9,111 nt of DNA from Candidatus Cloacimonadota bacterium (GCA_023230175.1 JALNXV010000120.1:1-9111); one strand, 5' to 3'; counted from the stretch's first letter, positions 1-7,113 are shown. A program made the numbers and translations. The notes: a model not told the origin generated them from the letters alone.

Positions 1-597
1 CTTATCGGTAGTATACCATTCGCCTATATTTATGGAAAGTTATTTAGAAATATTGATATTAGAAACTTTGGAAGTGGAAATATCGGTGCAACAAATGTCT
101 TAAGAATACTTGGGAAAAAAGCCGGAATAATCGTCTTAATTCTTGATATGCTTAAAGGATTCTTGCCGGTTTTTATCGTAAAAGAAATCTTACAATGGAA
201 TATGGAATATGCATGGCTACCGGTTTTAATTGGTATCTTTGCTATTTTAGGACATACCTTTACTATATTTTTACTTTTTAAAGGAGGTAAAGGTGTAGCT
301 ACTGCAGCCGGAGTATTTTTAGCCTTAACTCCCATTGTGTTATTGATTGCCTTTAGTTTCTTTATAGCAGTTGTCGCCTTAACAAAATATGTCTCTCTCG
401 GGTCTATTTTTGCTGCGTTATTTGTAGTAACTACTAATATTTTTAGTTATAGTTCTAACGACCCTTATGTCTTTTACTTTAGCTTAATAGTGGCATTTTT
501 TATAATATTTAAACATAAATCCAATATAATTCGCTTGCTAAAAGGAACAGAAAATAAAATAAATTTTAATAATAAGAAAAATGGAGATAATAAATAA
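1..597 (+). CDS. plsY: Acyl-phosphate:glycerol-3-phosphate acyltransferase PlsY (5' partial)
   Basis: Integral membrane enzyme that moves an acyl group from acyl-phosphate to glycerol-3-phosphate, giving lysophosphatidic acid, the first step of phospholipid synthesis. The frame is open from base 1 and 198 residues are visible. Family length is about 190-215, so only roughly the first 10-15 residues are missing; the ATG at 148 is internal, not the start. Family motifs are all present: GSGNIGATN at visible residues 24-32, GH followed by FKGGKGVAT at 84-101, KYVSLGS at 129-135, and HKSNIIRLLKGTE at 172-184. Hydrophobic stretches between them fit the multi-pass fold (about residues 42-60, 74-92, 103-127, 133-146 and 157-170). 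The tail is Asn/Lys rich. The stop codon shares one base with the purF start (TAATG), so translation is probably coupled. Confidence 0.95.
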   Translation, partial: LIGSIPFAYIYGKLFRNIDIRNFGSGNIGATNVLRILGKKAGIIVLILDMLKGFLPVFIVKEILQWNMEYAWLPVLIGIFAILGHTFTIFLLFKGGKGVATAAGVFLALTPIVLLIAFSFFIAVVALTKYVSLGSIFAALFVVTTNIFSYSSNDPYVFYFSLIVAFFIIFKHKSNIIRLLKGTENKINFNNKKNGDNK

Positions 598-1964
598 TGT
601 GTGGTATTGTTGGTGTTTTCAATCATAGTAAAGCAGCAGAAATGACCGCTACAGCAATGTTTGCTGAACAACATAGAGGTCAAGAAAGCTGCGGAATCTC
701 TGTAGCTGACGGTCAAACTATCCGTCTTAGAAAAAAATTAGGATTAGTAAAAAACGTATTCACTTACGAAGAACTTCAAAAATTACCCGGTAAAATAGCT
801 TTAGGTCACGTGAGATATCCTACCAGAGGTACTTCATCTGAACTTAACTCTCAACCTCATATATATAGTAATTTATCCGGAAATTCTTTTGCTCTTGCCA
901 GTAACGGAGATTTAGTTAATTATTCAGAAATAAAGAAGAAACTTGAAGATAAAGGTGTCTATTTCGAATCAACAAATGACGGTGAGTTAATATTAAAATT
1001 CATTATGTATAAAATTGAAAAAGAAGATTTGAATATTGTTGAAGCGATAAAAGCATTTATGAAAGAAGTTAAAGGAGCATTTTCGACCGTTTTATCAACA
1101 AAAACTGAAATGTATATGTTTAGAGACCCTTATGGATTCAGACCTATGTCTTGGGGTAAAACAGAAGATAATTCCATAGTAGTAGCATCTGAAACCTGTG
1201 CCCTCGATATCCTTAATGCAAAATATGTTTCTTGGGTAAAACCGGCTGAAATCATTATCGTTAATGAAAAAGAAATTAAACATATTGAAAATAACCCTCT
1301 TGAATATCGAAATACTGAAAATACTCAACATTGTATTTTTGAACACGTCTATTTCTCAAGACCCGATAGCTATCAATTCCATGAAGATGTTTACAAAGTT
1401 AGAGAAAGAATAGGTGCTAAACTCGCATCTTATGATAAAGATTTTCAACCTGATTTAGTCGTTCCGGTCCCGGATTCATCCAACTTTATCGCTTTTGGAT
1501 ATGCTAACGAAAAGAAAATGCCTGTTACTTTCGGACTTATCAGAAATCATTATGTCGGCAGAACTTTTATTAAACCCGAACAAACAATCAGAGATGAATC
1601 TGTTAGACAAAAATTTAATATCTTACCACATACCTTTGAAGGTAAAAAAGTTGTGCTCATTGACGATTCAGTTGTAAGAGGAACTACTATCAAAAAGATT
1701 ATTAACTTGATTTATGAAGCCGGTGCAAAAGAAGTTCATCTTAGAATCGGGTCACCTCAGGTTAAATATTCTTGCTTTTACGGTATAGACACACCTACAA
1801 AGGACGAGTTGATTGCTAATAAACTCAGCTTTGAAGAAATAATTAGTTATTTTAATATAAAAACTTTAAAGCATATTTCGATTAAAGATTTGTTGTCTTG
1901 TGTCAGCATACCTGAATCTTATTGTAATGCTTGTTTTTCAGGGAATTATCCAATATTATATTAA
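597..1964 (+). CDS. purF: Amidophosphoribosyltransferase (glutamine PRPP amidotransferase)
   Basis: Catalyses the first committed step of purine synthesis: PRPP plus glutamine gives 5-phosphoribosylamine. The 455 residues match the family length. The N-terminal class II glutaminase domain starts MCGIVGVF, with Cys2 as nucleophile after Met removal, followed by EQHRGQES (24-31), HVRYPTRGTS (71-80) and SNGDLVN (102-108). The phosphoribosyltransferase domain contains EHVYFSRPDS (249-258), VVPVPDSS (288-295) and the PRPP loop VLIDDSVVRGTT (353-364). Cys246, Cys393, Cys443 and Cys446 (the last two as CNAC) fit the four ligands of the [4Fe-4S] cluster known from the Bacillus subtilis enzyme, so this is the iron-sulfur type. 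No propeptide is possible, because an in-frame stop (591-593) lies just before the ATG. GGAG at 583-586 is the likely ribosome site, 10 bases upstream. Confidence 0.97.
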   Translation: MCGIVGVFNHSKAAEMTATAMFAEQHRGQESCGISVADGQTIRLRKKLGLVKNVFTYEELQKLPGKIALGHVRYPTRGTSSELNSQPHIYSNLSGNSFALASNGDLVNYSEIKKKLEDKGVYFESTNDGELILKFIMYKIEKEDLNIVEAIKAFMKEVKGAFSTVLSTKTEMYMFRDPYGFRPMSWGKTEDNSIVVASETCALDILNAKYVSWVKPAEIIIVNEKEIKHIENNPLEYRNTENTQHCIFEHVYFSRPDSYQFHEDVYKVRERIGAKLASYDKDFQPDLVVPVPDSSNFIAFGYANEKKMPVTFGLIRNHYVGRTFIKPEQTIRDESVRQKFNILPHTFEGKKVVLIDDSVVRGTTIKKIINLIYEAGAKEVHLRIGSPQVKYSCFYGIDTPTKDELIANKLSFEEIISYFNIKTLKHISIKDLLSCVSIPESYCNACFSGNYPILY

Positions 1965-1976
1965 TTAGGAGTTAGT

Positions 1977-2990
1977 ATGCAAGATTCATTTATTGACATC
2001 AATGATTTAAATCAAACTTTATCGGATTTTAATGGTAAAAGAATTGTTGTAATCGGAGATTTAATGCTTGACCATTATTTGTGGGGAAATGTTAATCGTA
2101 TTTCTCCGGAAGCACCGGTACCAATCGTAGATATTAATAAAGAAGAATTTCGATTAGGTGGAGCAGCTAACGTTGTTAATAATATTGTTTCATTAAAAGG
2201 TATTCCTATCGTAATCGGTGTTATTGGTCGTGATTCTGACGGCGAACAATTATTAAATTTATTAAACAATTGCAATGCAAAAACTGATTATATAATTAAA
2301 GATTCAAAAAGAAAAACAACGATTAAAACAAGAGTGTTTGCTGCAGGTCAACAAATTGTCAGATATGATATGGAAAATACTCAAGATATTTCTAAAGAAC
2401 TTGAAGATAAAGTGTTACATAAAATTGAGCTTGCCCTTGCTAATGCGGATGCTGTTATTTTAGAAGATTACAATAAAGGTCTTTTAACTGAAAAAGTTAT
2501 CAAATATATAATCAAAAAAGCTAATCAGTTAGACATCCCTATTACTGTTGACCCTAAGTTTAAGAACTTCTTTGCTTATAAAAATTGTACTGTTTTTAAG
2601 CCAAATTTTATAGAACTTCAAAAGAATTTAAGTGTAGAAATTCAGTCAGATGATGATTTATTATCTGCTGCTCAAGAAGTTTTTAGAAGAATTAAACCCG
2701 AATATTTAGTTATTACATTAGGTGATAAAGGACTTAGAATTTTTGATAAAGAACAACAGATTATTCAAATTCCGACATTTGCTAAAGAAGTTTATGATGT
2801 ATCCGGTGCCGGTGATACTGTGATTAGCGTTTTAACTCTTTGCCTATCAAGTTCGTGTGATATAAAGAAATCTGCTATTATCGCTAATCACGCAGCAGGA
2901 GCTGTCTGTGGGAAAAAAGGCATTTATCCCGCAACTAAAGAAGATATCGTATTGTCTGCAAAATATATACAACTCTTAGAGGATAATTAA
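1977..2990 (+). CDS. hldA: D-glycero-beta-D-manno-heptose-7-phosphate kinase (HldA / RfaE domain I)
   Basis: PfkB/ribokinase-family kinase that phosphorylates heptose 7-phosphate at C1 in ADP-heptose synthesis for the LPS inner core. The 337 residues correspond to the N-terminal half of Escherichia coli HldE. Visible marks: VVIGDLMLDHYLWG (24-37) and ISPEAPVPIVD (42-52), characteristic of RfaE kinases; GGAANVVNN (61-69), the PfkB substrate loop; VDPK (191-194); and DVSGAGDTV (274-282), the anion hole with Asp280 as probable catalytic base. TTAGGAG (1965-1971) lies 5 bases before the ATG and supports this start. The adenylyltransferase partner is encoded by the next gene, four bases on and in another frame, so the two activities are on separate proteins here. 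Confidence 0.94.
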   Translation: MQDSFIDINDLNQTLSDFNGKRIVVIGDLMLDHYLWGNVNRISPEAPVPIVDINKEEFRLGGAANVVNNIVSLKGIPIVIGVIGRDSDGEQLLNLLNNCNAKTDYIIKDSKRKTTIKTRVFAAGQQIVRYDMENTQDISKELEDKVLHKIELALANADAVILEDYNKGLLTEKVIKYIIKKANQLDIPITVDPKFKNFFAYKNCTVFKPNFIELQKNLSVEIQSDDDLLSAAQEVFRRIKPEYLVITLGDKGLRIFDKEQQIIQIPTFAKEVYDVSGAGDTVISVLTLCLSSSCDIKKSAIIANHAAGAVCGKKGIYPATKEDIVLSAKYIQLLEDN

Positions 2991-2994
2991 TCTA

Positions 2995-3474
2995 ATGAAC
3001 TGTTTGAATAAAATAATCACTATTAATGATTTTATTGATTTAAAAAGTAATGGTATTTTTCATAATAAAAATATTGTATTTACGAATGGTTGTTTTGATA
3101 TTCTACATTCCGGGCATATATTGTATCTGGAAGAAGCATCAAAACTTGGAGACATACTAATTTTAGGCCTAAATTCAGATAATTCCGTAAAAAGATTAAA
3201 AGGTCAATCAAGACCAATCAATAATCAACAAGATAGAGCTATTGTACTATCAGGGTTACAATCTGTTAGCTATATTATTATTTTTGAAGAAGATACCCCT
3301 TTTGAGTTAATAAAAATTATTAATCCCGATATTTTGGTAAAAGGCGGAGATTGGAAGGCTGAACAAATTGTAGGTTCAGACTTAGTATTAAAAAATGGCG
3401 GTGTAGTGAAGAGCTTATCTTTTAAAGAAGGTAAGTCAACAAGTAATATTATTGATAATATTCTAAAAGGATGA
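2995..3474 (+). CDS. hldC: D-glycero-beta-D-manno-heptose 1-phosphate adenylyltransferase (HldC / RfaE domain II)
   Basis: Cytidylyltransferase-like enzyme that joins AMP from ATP to heptose 1-phosphate, giving ADP-heptose. Its 159 residues equal the C-terminal domain of bifunctional HldE. The nucleotidyltransferase HxGH site is in TNGCFDILHSGH (30-41, with His38 and His41). Other RfaE2 hallmarks are RLKGQSRP (67-74), FEEDTP (97-102), PDILVKGGDW (111-120) and EGKSTSNII (145-153). AGAGGA at 2978-2983, inside the end of hldA, is a plausible ribosome site 11 bases from the ATG. The HldA/HldC pair covers the kinase and adenylyl transfer steps; isomerase (GmhA), phosphatase (GmhB) and epimerase (HldD) are not in this window. 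Confidence 0.94.
   Translation: MNCLNKIITINDFIDLKSNGIFHNKNIVFTNGCFDILHSGHILYLEEASKLGDILILGLNSDNSVKRLKGQSRPINNQQDRAIVLSGLQSVSYIIIFEEDTPFELIKIINPDILVKGGDWKAEQIVGSDLVLKNGGVVKSLSFKEGKSTSNIIDNILKG
3465..3471 (+). promoter_or_regulatory. Ribosome binding site deciding the rseC-like start
   Basis: AAAAGGA ends 5 bases before the ATG at 3477. The alternative ATG at 3471 overlaps this motif itself and would have no ribosome site at workable spacing, although it would give an ATGA overlap with the hldC stop. The motif therefore favours 3477. Confidence 0.5.
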
Positions 3475-3476
3475 TT

Positions 3477-3926
3477 ATGAACAATATAAATGATTGTAAT
3501 GAAGTTAAAACTGACGATAATGATTTAATGTTAGGCAAAGTAAAAGAAGTAATGTCAAATAAGATTGTAGTTCAACGATTAAATATTGATTCATGTGATT
3601 CGTGTAGTATGCATGGTATATGTGGAATTAAAAATCAAGTAGATATGGTCTTTGATACAAAAGATGAGTTTCAAGTTGGAGATACTGTAGAAATTATTGT
3701 GAATTCGAAAGCAAAGATATTTTCAGCATTTATCATTTTTGTATTTCCTATCCTAATGATGATAATGTTTTATATCGTGTCATTTTACCTCTTAAATCTT
3801 GTTGAGGGTATATCAATTTTGATTTCAATAATCAGCTTAGTATGTTCTGCATTAATAGTCAAGTTTATTGATAAAAGATTTGAAAAGAAGAATCAAATAA
3901 AAATAATAAAAAAGGATGTTCAATGA
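3477..3926 (+). CDS. RseC/MucC-family cysteine-containing membrane protein
   Basis: Small two-pass membrane protein of the RseC/MucC family, whose members act on sigma-E envelope-stress signalling or on reduction of SoxR. The layout fits: a cytoplasmic N-terminal part with the cysteine cluster CDSCSMHGIC (Cys40, Cys43 and Cys49 from this start), a short beta-rich stretch with FQVGDTVEI, then two hydrophobic helices (about residues 82-106 and 111-130) and a basic C-terminus. The length, 149 residues, is typical. An ATG six bases upstream (3471) would add Met-Ile. The stop overlaps the folB start as ATGA. The family call is good, but the function here is open: no sigma factor, anti-sigma factor, SoxR or rsx/rnf gene lies in this window. 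Confidence 0.78.
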   Translation: MNNINDCNEVKTDDNDLMLGKVKEVMSNKIVVQRLNIDSCDSCSMHGICGIKNQVDMVFDTKDEFQVGDTVEIIVNSKAKIFSAFIIFVFPILMMIMFYIVSFYLLNLVEGISILISIISLVCSALIVKFIDKRFEKKNQIKIIKKDVQ

Positions 3927-4282
3927 AGATTAAATTAAATAATATGATATTTTATGGTTTTCATGGAGTGTATCCTGAAGAAAGAAAACTTGGTCAAAGA
4001 TTTAATGTTAATTTATGTATATATACAAATGATAGTAATGATATTAATATCAAGGAGTTAGCTGATACAGTTGATTATACTAAAATCTATGATGAAGTAA
4101 AACAAATAATGGAAGTACAACAATTTCATTTATTAGAAGACTGTGCAAATACGATAATTACAAATATTTTAAAAGATTTTTCCTTAGTAAGCGGGGTTAA
4201 AGTTATTATAGAAAAACCGGGAGTACCTATCAATGCAAGCTTAAGTTCAGTAGCAATAGAAATGGAAAGATTTAAAAAATGA
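3923..4282 (+). CDS. folB: Dihydroneopterin aldolase
   Basis: Cleaves 7,8-dihydroneopterin to 6-hydroxymethyl-7,8-dihydropterin and glycolaldehyde in folate synthesis. The 119 residues match the small FolB family. Visible marks: NMIFYGFHGVYPEE (7-20) including the conserved acidic pair, LGQRF (23-27), DTVDYTKIY (48-56), LLEDCANTI (70-78) with the pterin-anchoring Glu72, and EKPGVPI (97-103) with Lys98 in the position of the catalytic lysine. The start overlaps the upstream stop (ATGA), and AAAGGA (3911-3916) gives a ribosome site 6 bases away. Its product is the substrate of FolK, encoded next with another ATGA overlap, so the two consecutive steps are probably made together. Confidence 0.93.
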   Translation: MKIKLNNMIFYGFHGVYPEERKLGQRFNVNLCIYTNDSNDINIKELADTVDYTKIYDEVKQIMEVQQFHLLEDCANTIITNILKDFSLVSGVKVIIEKPGVPINASLSSVAIEMERFKK

Positions 4283-4788
4283 GATATTATCTAAGTATTG
4301 GCTCTAATATTGGCAATAAACTAATAAATCTTCAAAAATCTATTGAAATGATTTATAGTTTAGATGATATAAAATTACTTAATGTCAGTGATTTTATCGT
4401 TACTAAGCCCTGGGGAAATACACAACAAGATGATTTTTTAAATGCCATTATTGAGATAGATTCATCATTAGAACCGGAGTTATTACTACAAGAATGTCAA
4501 GCTATTGAAATTTCTATGGGTAGAGAAAAAAATATCAAATGGGGACCAAGATTGATTGATATAGATATAGTTTTTTGGATAAAAGATAACGTTAATATGT
4601 TATATGAATCTTTAAATTTAATAATCCCTCATCAATATATGCATACCAGAGAGTTTGTTTTAAAGCCTTTATGTCAATTGAAACCTGATCTTTTACATCC
4701 AAAATTTAATAAAACAGTAAGAGAACTATATAATAGTTTGAAACTATCAGAAATTATCAATAAGGAGGATTTAAAGTATGATAAATAA
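4279..4788 (+). CDS. folK: 2-amino-4-hydroxy-6-hydroxymethyldihydropteridine pyrophosphokinase
   Basis: HPPK transfers pyrophosphate from ATP to 6-hydroxymethyl-7,8-dihydropterin, the step after FolB and before FolP. The 169 residues fit the family. Visible marks: YLSIGSNIGNK (4-14), TKPWGNTQQDDFLNA (42-56), the loop MGREKNIKWGPR (80-91), and the metal-binding aspartates Asp94 and Asp96 in IDIDIVFW (93-100). PH at 117-118 followed by REFVLKPL (124-131) is also conserved. The family's usual RWGPR is KWGPR here, a mild change. The start overlaps the folB stop as ATGA, with only a weak purine-rich ribosome site (GGAAAGA, 4264-4270). The gene end contains the ribosome site and first codons of glmU. 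FolP is not in the window. Confidence 0.94.
   Translation: MRYYLSIGSNIGNKLINLQKSIEMIYSLDDIKLLNVSDFIVTKPWGNTQQDDFLNAIIEIDSSLEPELLLQECQAIEISMGREKNIKWGPRLIDIDIVFWIKDNVNMLYESLNLIIPHQYMHTREFVLKPLCQLKPDLLHPKFNKTVRELYNSLKLSEIINKEDLKYDK
4762..4768 (+). promoter_or_regulatory. Strong Shine-Dalgarno for glmU inside folK
   Basis: AAGGAGG, nearly the full anti-16S complement, lies 9 bases before the ATG at 4778 and within the last codons of folK. It is the best ribosome site in the operon. It fixes the glmU start and suggests glmU is translated more strongly than its folate neighbours. Confidence 0.7.
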
Positions 4789-5812
4789 TGAAAAGCCTAC
4801 AGGTGTAATCATATTAGCTGCAGGCAAAGGAACAAGAATGAAATCTGAAAAACCTAAAGTTTGCTTCGAACTTGCCGGAAAGAGTTTAGTTCAAAGAGTA
4901 GTTAATACCGGTCTTCAATTAGATGCAAGCCTAATCGGTGTTGTAGTAGGTTTTAAAAGGGATTTAGTTAAGAAATCAATTATCGAGCATAAAGCTATTA
5001 AATATATATATCAAGAAGAACAAAACGGTACAGGCAGTGCAGTGATTTGTACAAAAGAAGCTTTCAAAGATTTTAATGGAAACATATTTATCTTATGTGG
5101 AGATGTCCCCTTATTAAAAGCTGAAACATTAAGTAAAATGCTACAACAACATAAAGAATCTCAAGCTGTATGTACAGTTTTGACTATGATTTTAGATAAC
5201 CCCGATAAGTATGGCAGGATTGTTAGAGAAAATTTAATTACAGGAAAAATCAAAGAGATTGTTGAATATAAAGATGCTAATGAAGAAATTAGAAAGATAA
5301 ATGAAATAAACACAGGTATTTATTGTTTTAATAGTAAAGATTTGTATGATGCTTTAGATAAAATTGATAATAATAATGCACAAAATGAGTATTATTTAAC
5401 TGATGTAATTAAGATTTTTTATCAAGAAAATAAAGTTATGGAAACAGTTTTACTTGAAGACGTCAATGAAGCGGCAGGAGTTAATTCTCAATTACAATTG
5501 TCTGAATTGGAGTATGAACATTATCAATATATAAATAGATACTGGTTAAGTAATGGTGTTACTATTGAAAATCCATCGACAGTTCAAATACAGGAAGATG
5601 TAATCATCGAAAATGATGTAACAATTTGTGCTAATACAAAGTTATCAGGTAATACTCGTATAGGGAAAAATACCTATATTGGTATGAATTCATATATTTC
5701 AAATTCAATTATTGCTCAAGATTCAAGTTTAAAAGGTTATAATGTCGTTATTAATGCAAATTATACAGAGCAAACAGAGTTAGATTGGATGGAAAAAAAG
5801 ATTTATGAGTAA
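4778..5812 (+). CDS. glmU: GlmU-like UDP-N-acetylglucosamine pyrophosphorylase, short form lacking most of the acetyltransferase domain
   Basis: The N-terminal nucleotidyltransferase domain (about residues 8-235) resembles GlmU uridylyltransferase, which makes UDP-GlcNAc from GlcNAc-1-phosphate and UTP. Marks: ILAAGKGTRMKSEKPKV (12-28), QNGTGSAV (82-89), GDVPLL (108-113), YGRIVR (145-150), EIVEYKDA (160-167), INTGIY (177-182), NEYYLTDVI (203-211) and NSQLQLSELE (236-245). A left-handed beta-helix begins near residue 260 with hexapeptide-like repeats, but the protein ends at 344, where full GlmU has about 450 residues. The region carrying the acetyltransferase catalytic and acetyl-CoA residues of E. 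coli GlmU (after about residue 333) is absent. No helix remnant follows, because the next gene starts inside the last codons (8-base overlap). It is best read as a single-function pyrophosphorylase; another sugar substrate is possible. Confidence 0.88.
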   Translation: MINNEKPTGVIILAAGKGTRMKSEKPKVCFELAGKSLVQRVVNTGLQLDASLIGVVVGFKRDLVKKSIIEHKAIKYIYQEEQNGTGSAVICTKEAFKDFNGNIFILCGDVPLLKAETLSKMLQQHKESQAVCTVLTMILDNPDKYGRIVRENLITGKIKEIVEYKDANEEIRKINEINTGIYCFNSKDLYDALDKIDNNNAQNEYYLTDVIKIFYQENKVMETVLLEDVNEAAGVNSQLQLSELEYEHYQYINRYWLSNGVTIENPSTVQIQEDVIIENDVTICANTKLSGNTRIGKNTYIGMNSYISNSIIAQDSSLKGYNVVINANYTEQTELDWMEKKIYE

Positions 5813-6302
5813 AGAATATCTATATTCTCCGTGGAGATTTAAGTACATACAAGCTGAAAAAGAAAATAAGTGCATCTTTTGTGAAAGTATTAAATCAGAA
5901 AACATATCTGATGATTTATCTCTATTAGTATATAAAACAAAGCTATCATTCGTAATTATGAATTTATATCCCTATAATAATGGTCACCTGATGGTAGTGC
6001 CAAAGAAACACGTTTCAAGTTTAAGTGCTTTAAGTATTGAAGAACTTACTGATTTATCCGTGTTAGTACAACGTACAGAAGTAATCATTAAAAAAGTTTT
6101 TAATTCTGACGGGATTAATGTAGGGATAAATTTAGGAAAAGCTGCCGGTGCAGGAATAGATGAACATTTGCATATACATATGGTACCCAGATGGTTTGGT
6201 GATAGCAATTTTATGACAACTGTTTCTAATGTGAGAGTTATTCCTCAGAGTTTTGAAGAAGTAGTAAGCAAGTTAAAAGAAGAATTTAATAATGAAAAAT
6301 AG
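5805..6302 (+). CDS. HIT-family (AP4A phosphorylase/hydrolase-like) protein
   Basis: Histidine-triad nucleotide-binding protein of 165 residues. The N-terminus LYSPWRFKYI (6-15) followed by CIFC (23-26) is the pattern of the longer HIT branch annotated as AP4A phosphorylase or ATP adenylyltransferase. Cys23 and Cys26, with later histidines such as His69, could bind zinc. NNGHLMVVPKKHV (58-70) is the conserved strand-loop, and HLHIHMVPRW (121-130) is the triad, with the middle His123 expected to form the nucleotidyl intermediate. The likely job is splitting dinucleoside polyphosphates or nucleotidyl conjugates; the exact substrate cannot be read from sequence. The start overlaps glmU by 8 bases and has only a weak A-rich ribosome site, so translation is probably coupled. 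The end overlaps the next gene by 11 bases. Confidence 0.9.
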   Translation: MSKEYLYSPWRFKYIQAEKENKCIFCESIKSENISDDLSLLVYKTKLSFVIMNLYPYNNGHLMVVPKKHVSSLSALSIEELTDLSVLVQRTEVIIKKVFNSDGINVGINLGKAAGAGIDEHLHIHMVPRWFGDSNFMTTVSNVRVIPQSFEEVVSKLKEEFNNEK

Positions 6303-6711
6303 TATAAAGCTGATTATTGGCTTTTTAATTATCGTGATTATTGTGGGTATGATTGTAAGTCTTTTTATTAAAAAAGATTATATCGATGATAAAAAATCTG
6401 TAGAGGAAGTTTTCCCTGCAATTAGAGTTTACATTTATAACGGATGTGGATTTCAAGGTGTGGCAAATAGAATTAATGAATATCTATTAAATGCAAATAT
6501 CGATGTGGTTAATACAAGAAATGCTCAAAAGTTTGTATATGATGAGACTGTTATTGTAGTAAAACATAATGATGAAAATGACCTTCGAAGATTAAAGGAT
6601 ATGACCGGGATTAACAATGTTATTTATGCAGTAAATAAAAATTTTGAAGTTCCATTTATCATTATCGCCGGTAAAGATTATGAGAAATTTTTTAATGTTA
6701 ATAAAAAGTAA
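6292..6711 (+). CDS. Single-pass membrane protein with LytR C-terminal (LytR_C) domain
   Basis: A 139-residue protein with one N-terminal membrane helix (about residues 6-26, preceded by Lys6 and followed by KK at 27-28), so the rest is probably periplasmic. The soluble part resembles the LytR_C domain found at the C-terminus of LytR-CpsA-Psr proteins: RVYIYNGCGFQGVANRINEYL (45-65, mostly) fits the usual V-x-V-x-NG-x-G-x-x-G-x-A start, and FIIIAGKDYEKF (122-133) fits the closing strand with GxDY. No catalytic LCP domain is present. The only cysteine is Cys52. The domain's role is unsettled; cell-wall or polymer binding is a guess. It overlaps the HIT gene by 11 bases and precedes rsfS by 18. 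Confidence 0.78.
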   Translation: MKNSIKLIIGFLIIVIIVGMIVSLFIKKDYIDDKKSVEEVFPAIRVYIYNGCGFQGVANRINEYLLNANIDVVNTRNAQKFVYDETVIVVKHNDENDLRRLKDMTGINNVIYAVNKNFEVPFIIIAGKDYEKFFNVNKK

Positions 6712-6729
6712 GATTAAATAAGGAGTATT

Positions 6730-7113
6730 ATGGAATCAAGTTTAGAGAACAAGGTTGAGCAAGTTAAACAATGGTTGCTTGAAAAAAAGGCAGAAGATAT
6801 AGTTTCAGTTGATGTACGTGACAAATGCAGTTTTACAGAATTTATTGTTGTGTGTAGTGGTTCAGCAACATTACATAATAAGGCAATTGCAGAATATCTA
6901 ATTGATAAAGCTCAAGAAAATCATATCAAACTATTAGGTAAAGAAGGTTTTGATGCGTGCGTATGGATTTTGTTGGACTTAAACGAAATAATAGTTCATA
7001 TTTTTAGTGAAGATGTCAGAAGTTTATACAAAATTGAAGACCTTTGGACAAAAAAAATGATGCCAAATGAACAGAATGATTTTGATGTAAATTCTGAAGA
7101 ATTAAATGATTAA
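6730..7113 (+). CDS. rsfS: Ribosome silencing factor RsfS
   Basis: Binds protein L14 (uL14) on the large ribosomal subunit and blocks subunit joining during starvation. The 127 residues fit the family (formerly DUF143, YbeB/Iojap). Conserved features: KKAEDIVSVDVRDKCSFTEF (19-38), the core VVCSGSATLHNKAIAEYL (40-57), GKEGFDACVWILLD (70-83) and IIVHIFSEDVRSLYKIEDLW (87-106). The C-terminal tail is acidic and Asn-rich. AAGGAG (6720-6725) lies 4 bases before the ATG, a strong site. It sits between the LytR_C-domain gene and argS; the LytR-family/rsfS adjacency is known from other bacteria. Confidence 0.95.
   Translation: MESSLENKVEQVKQWLLEKKAEDIVSVDVRDKCSFTEFIVVCSGSATLHNKAIAEYLIDKAQENHIKLLGKEGFDACVWILLDLNEIIVHIFSEDVRSLYKIEDLWTKKMMPNEQNDFDVNSEELND

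Noticed and set aside
1..147. plsY starting at the ATG at 148
   Set aside because: The frame is open from base 1 and bases 1-147 encode the conserved GSGNIGATN motif, so the gene is cut by the window edge.
1495..1677. 60-codon plus-strand frame inside purF
   Set aside because: It is out of frame within the PRPP-binding domain of purF, and no ribosome site or independent signal is seen.
30..2275. Open frames of 66-101 codons on the minus strand (30-335, 474-716, 1095-1346, 2075-2275)
   Set aside because: They lie opposite plsY, purF and hldA, which have clear family motifs; the minus-strand products show no recognisable motif.
2960..3010. Frameshift splitting one fused HldE gene
   Set aside because: Both halves are full-length domains with their own start codons, and hldA ends naturally with a plausible ribosome site for hldC. 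A split arrangement is known in the family.
4778..5812. GlmU shortened by a frameshift in the read
   Set aside because: No beta-helix or acetyltransferase motifs appear in any frame downstream; the following bases encode an intact HIT protein starting inside the glmU end.
5984..6208. Minus-strand frame of 74 codons inside the HIT gene
   Set aside because: It is opposite the conserved histidine-triad coding region; a shadow frame.
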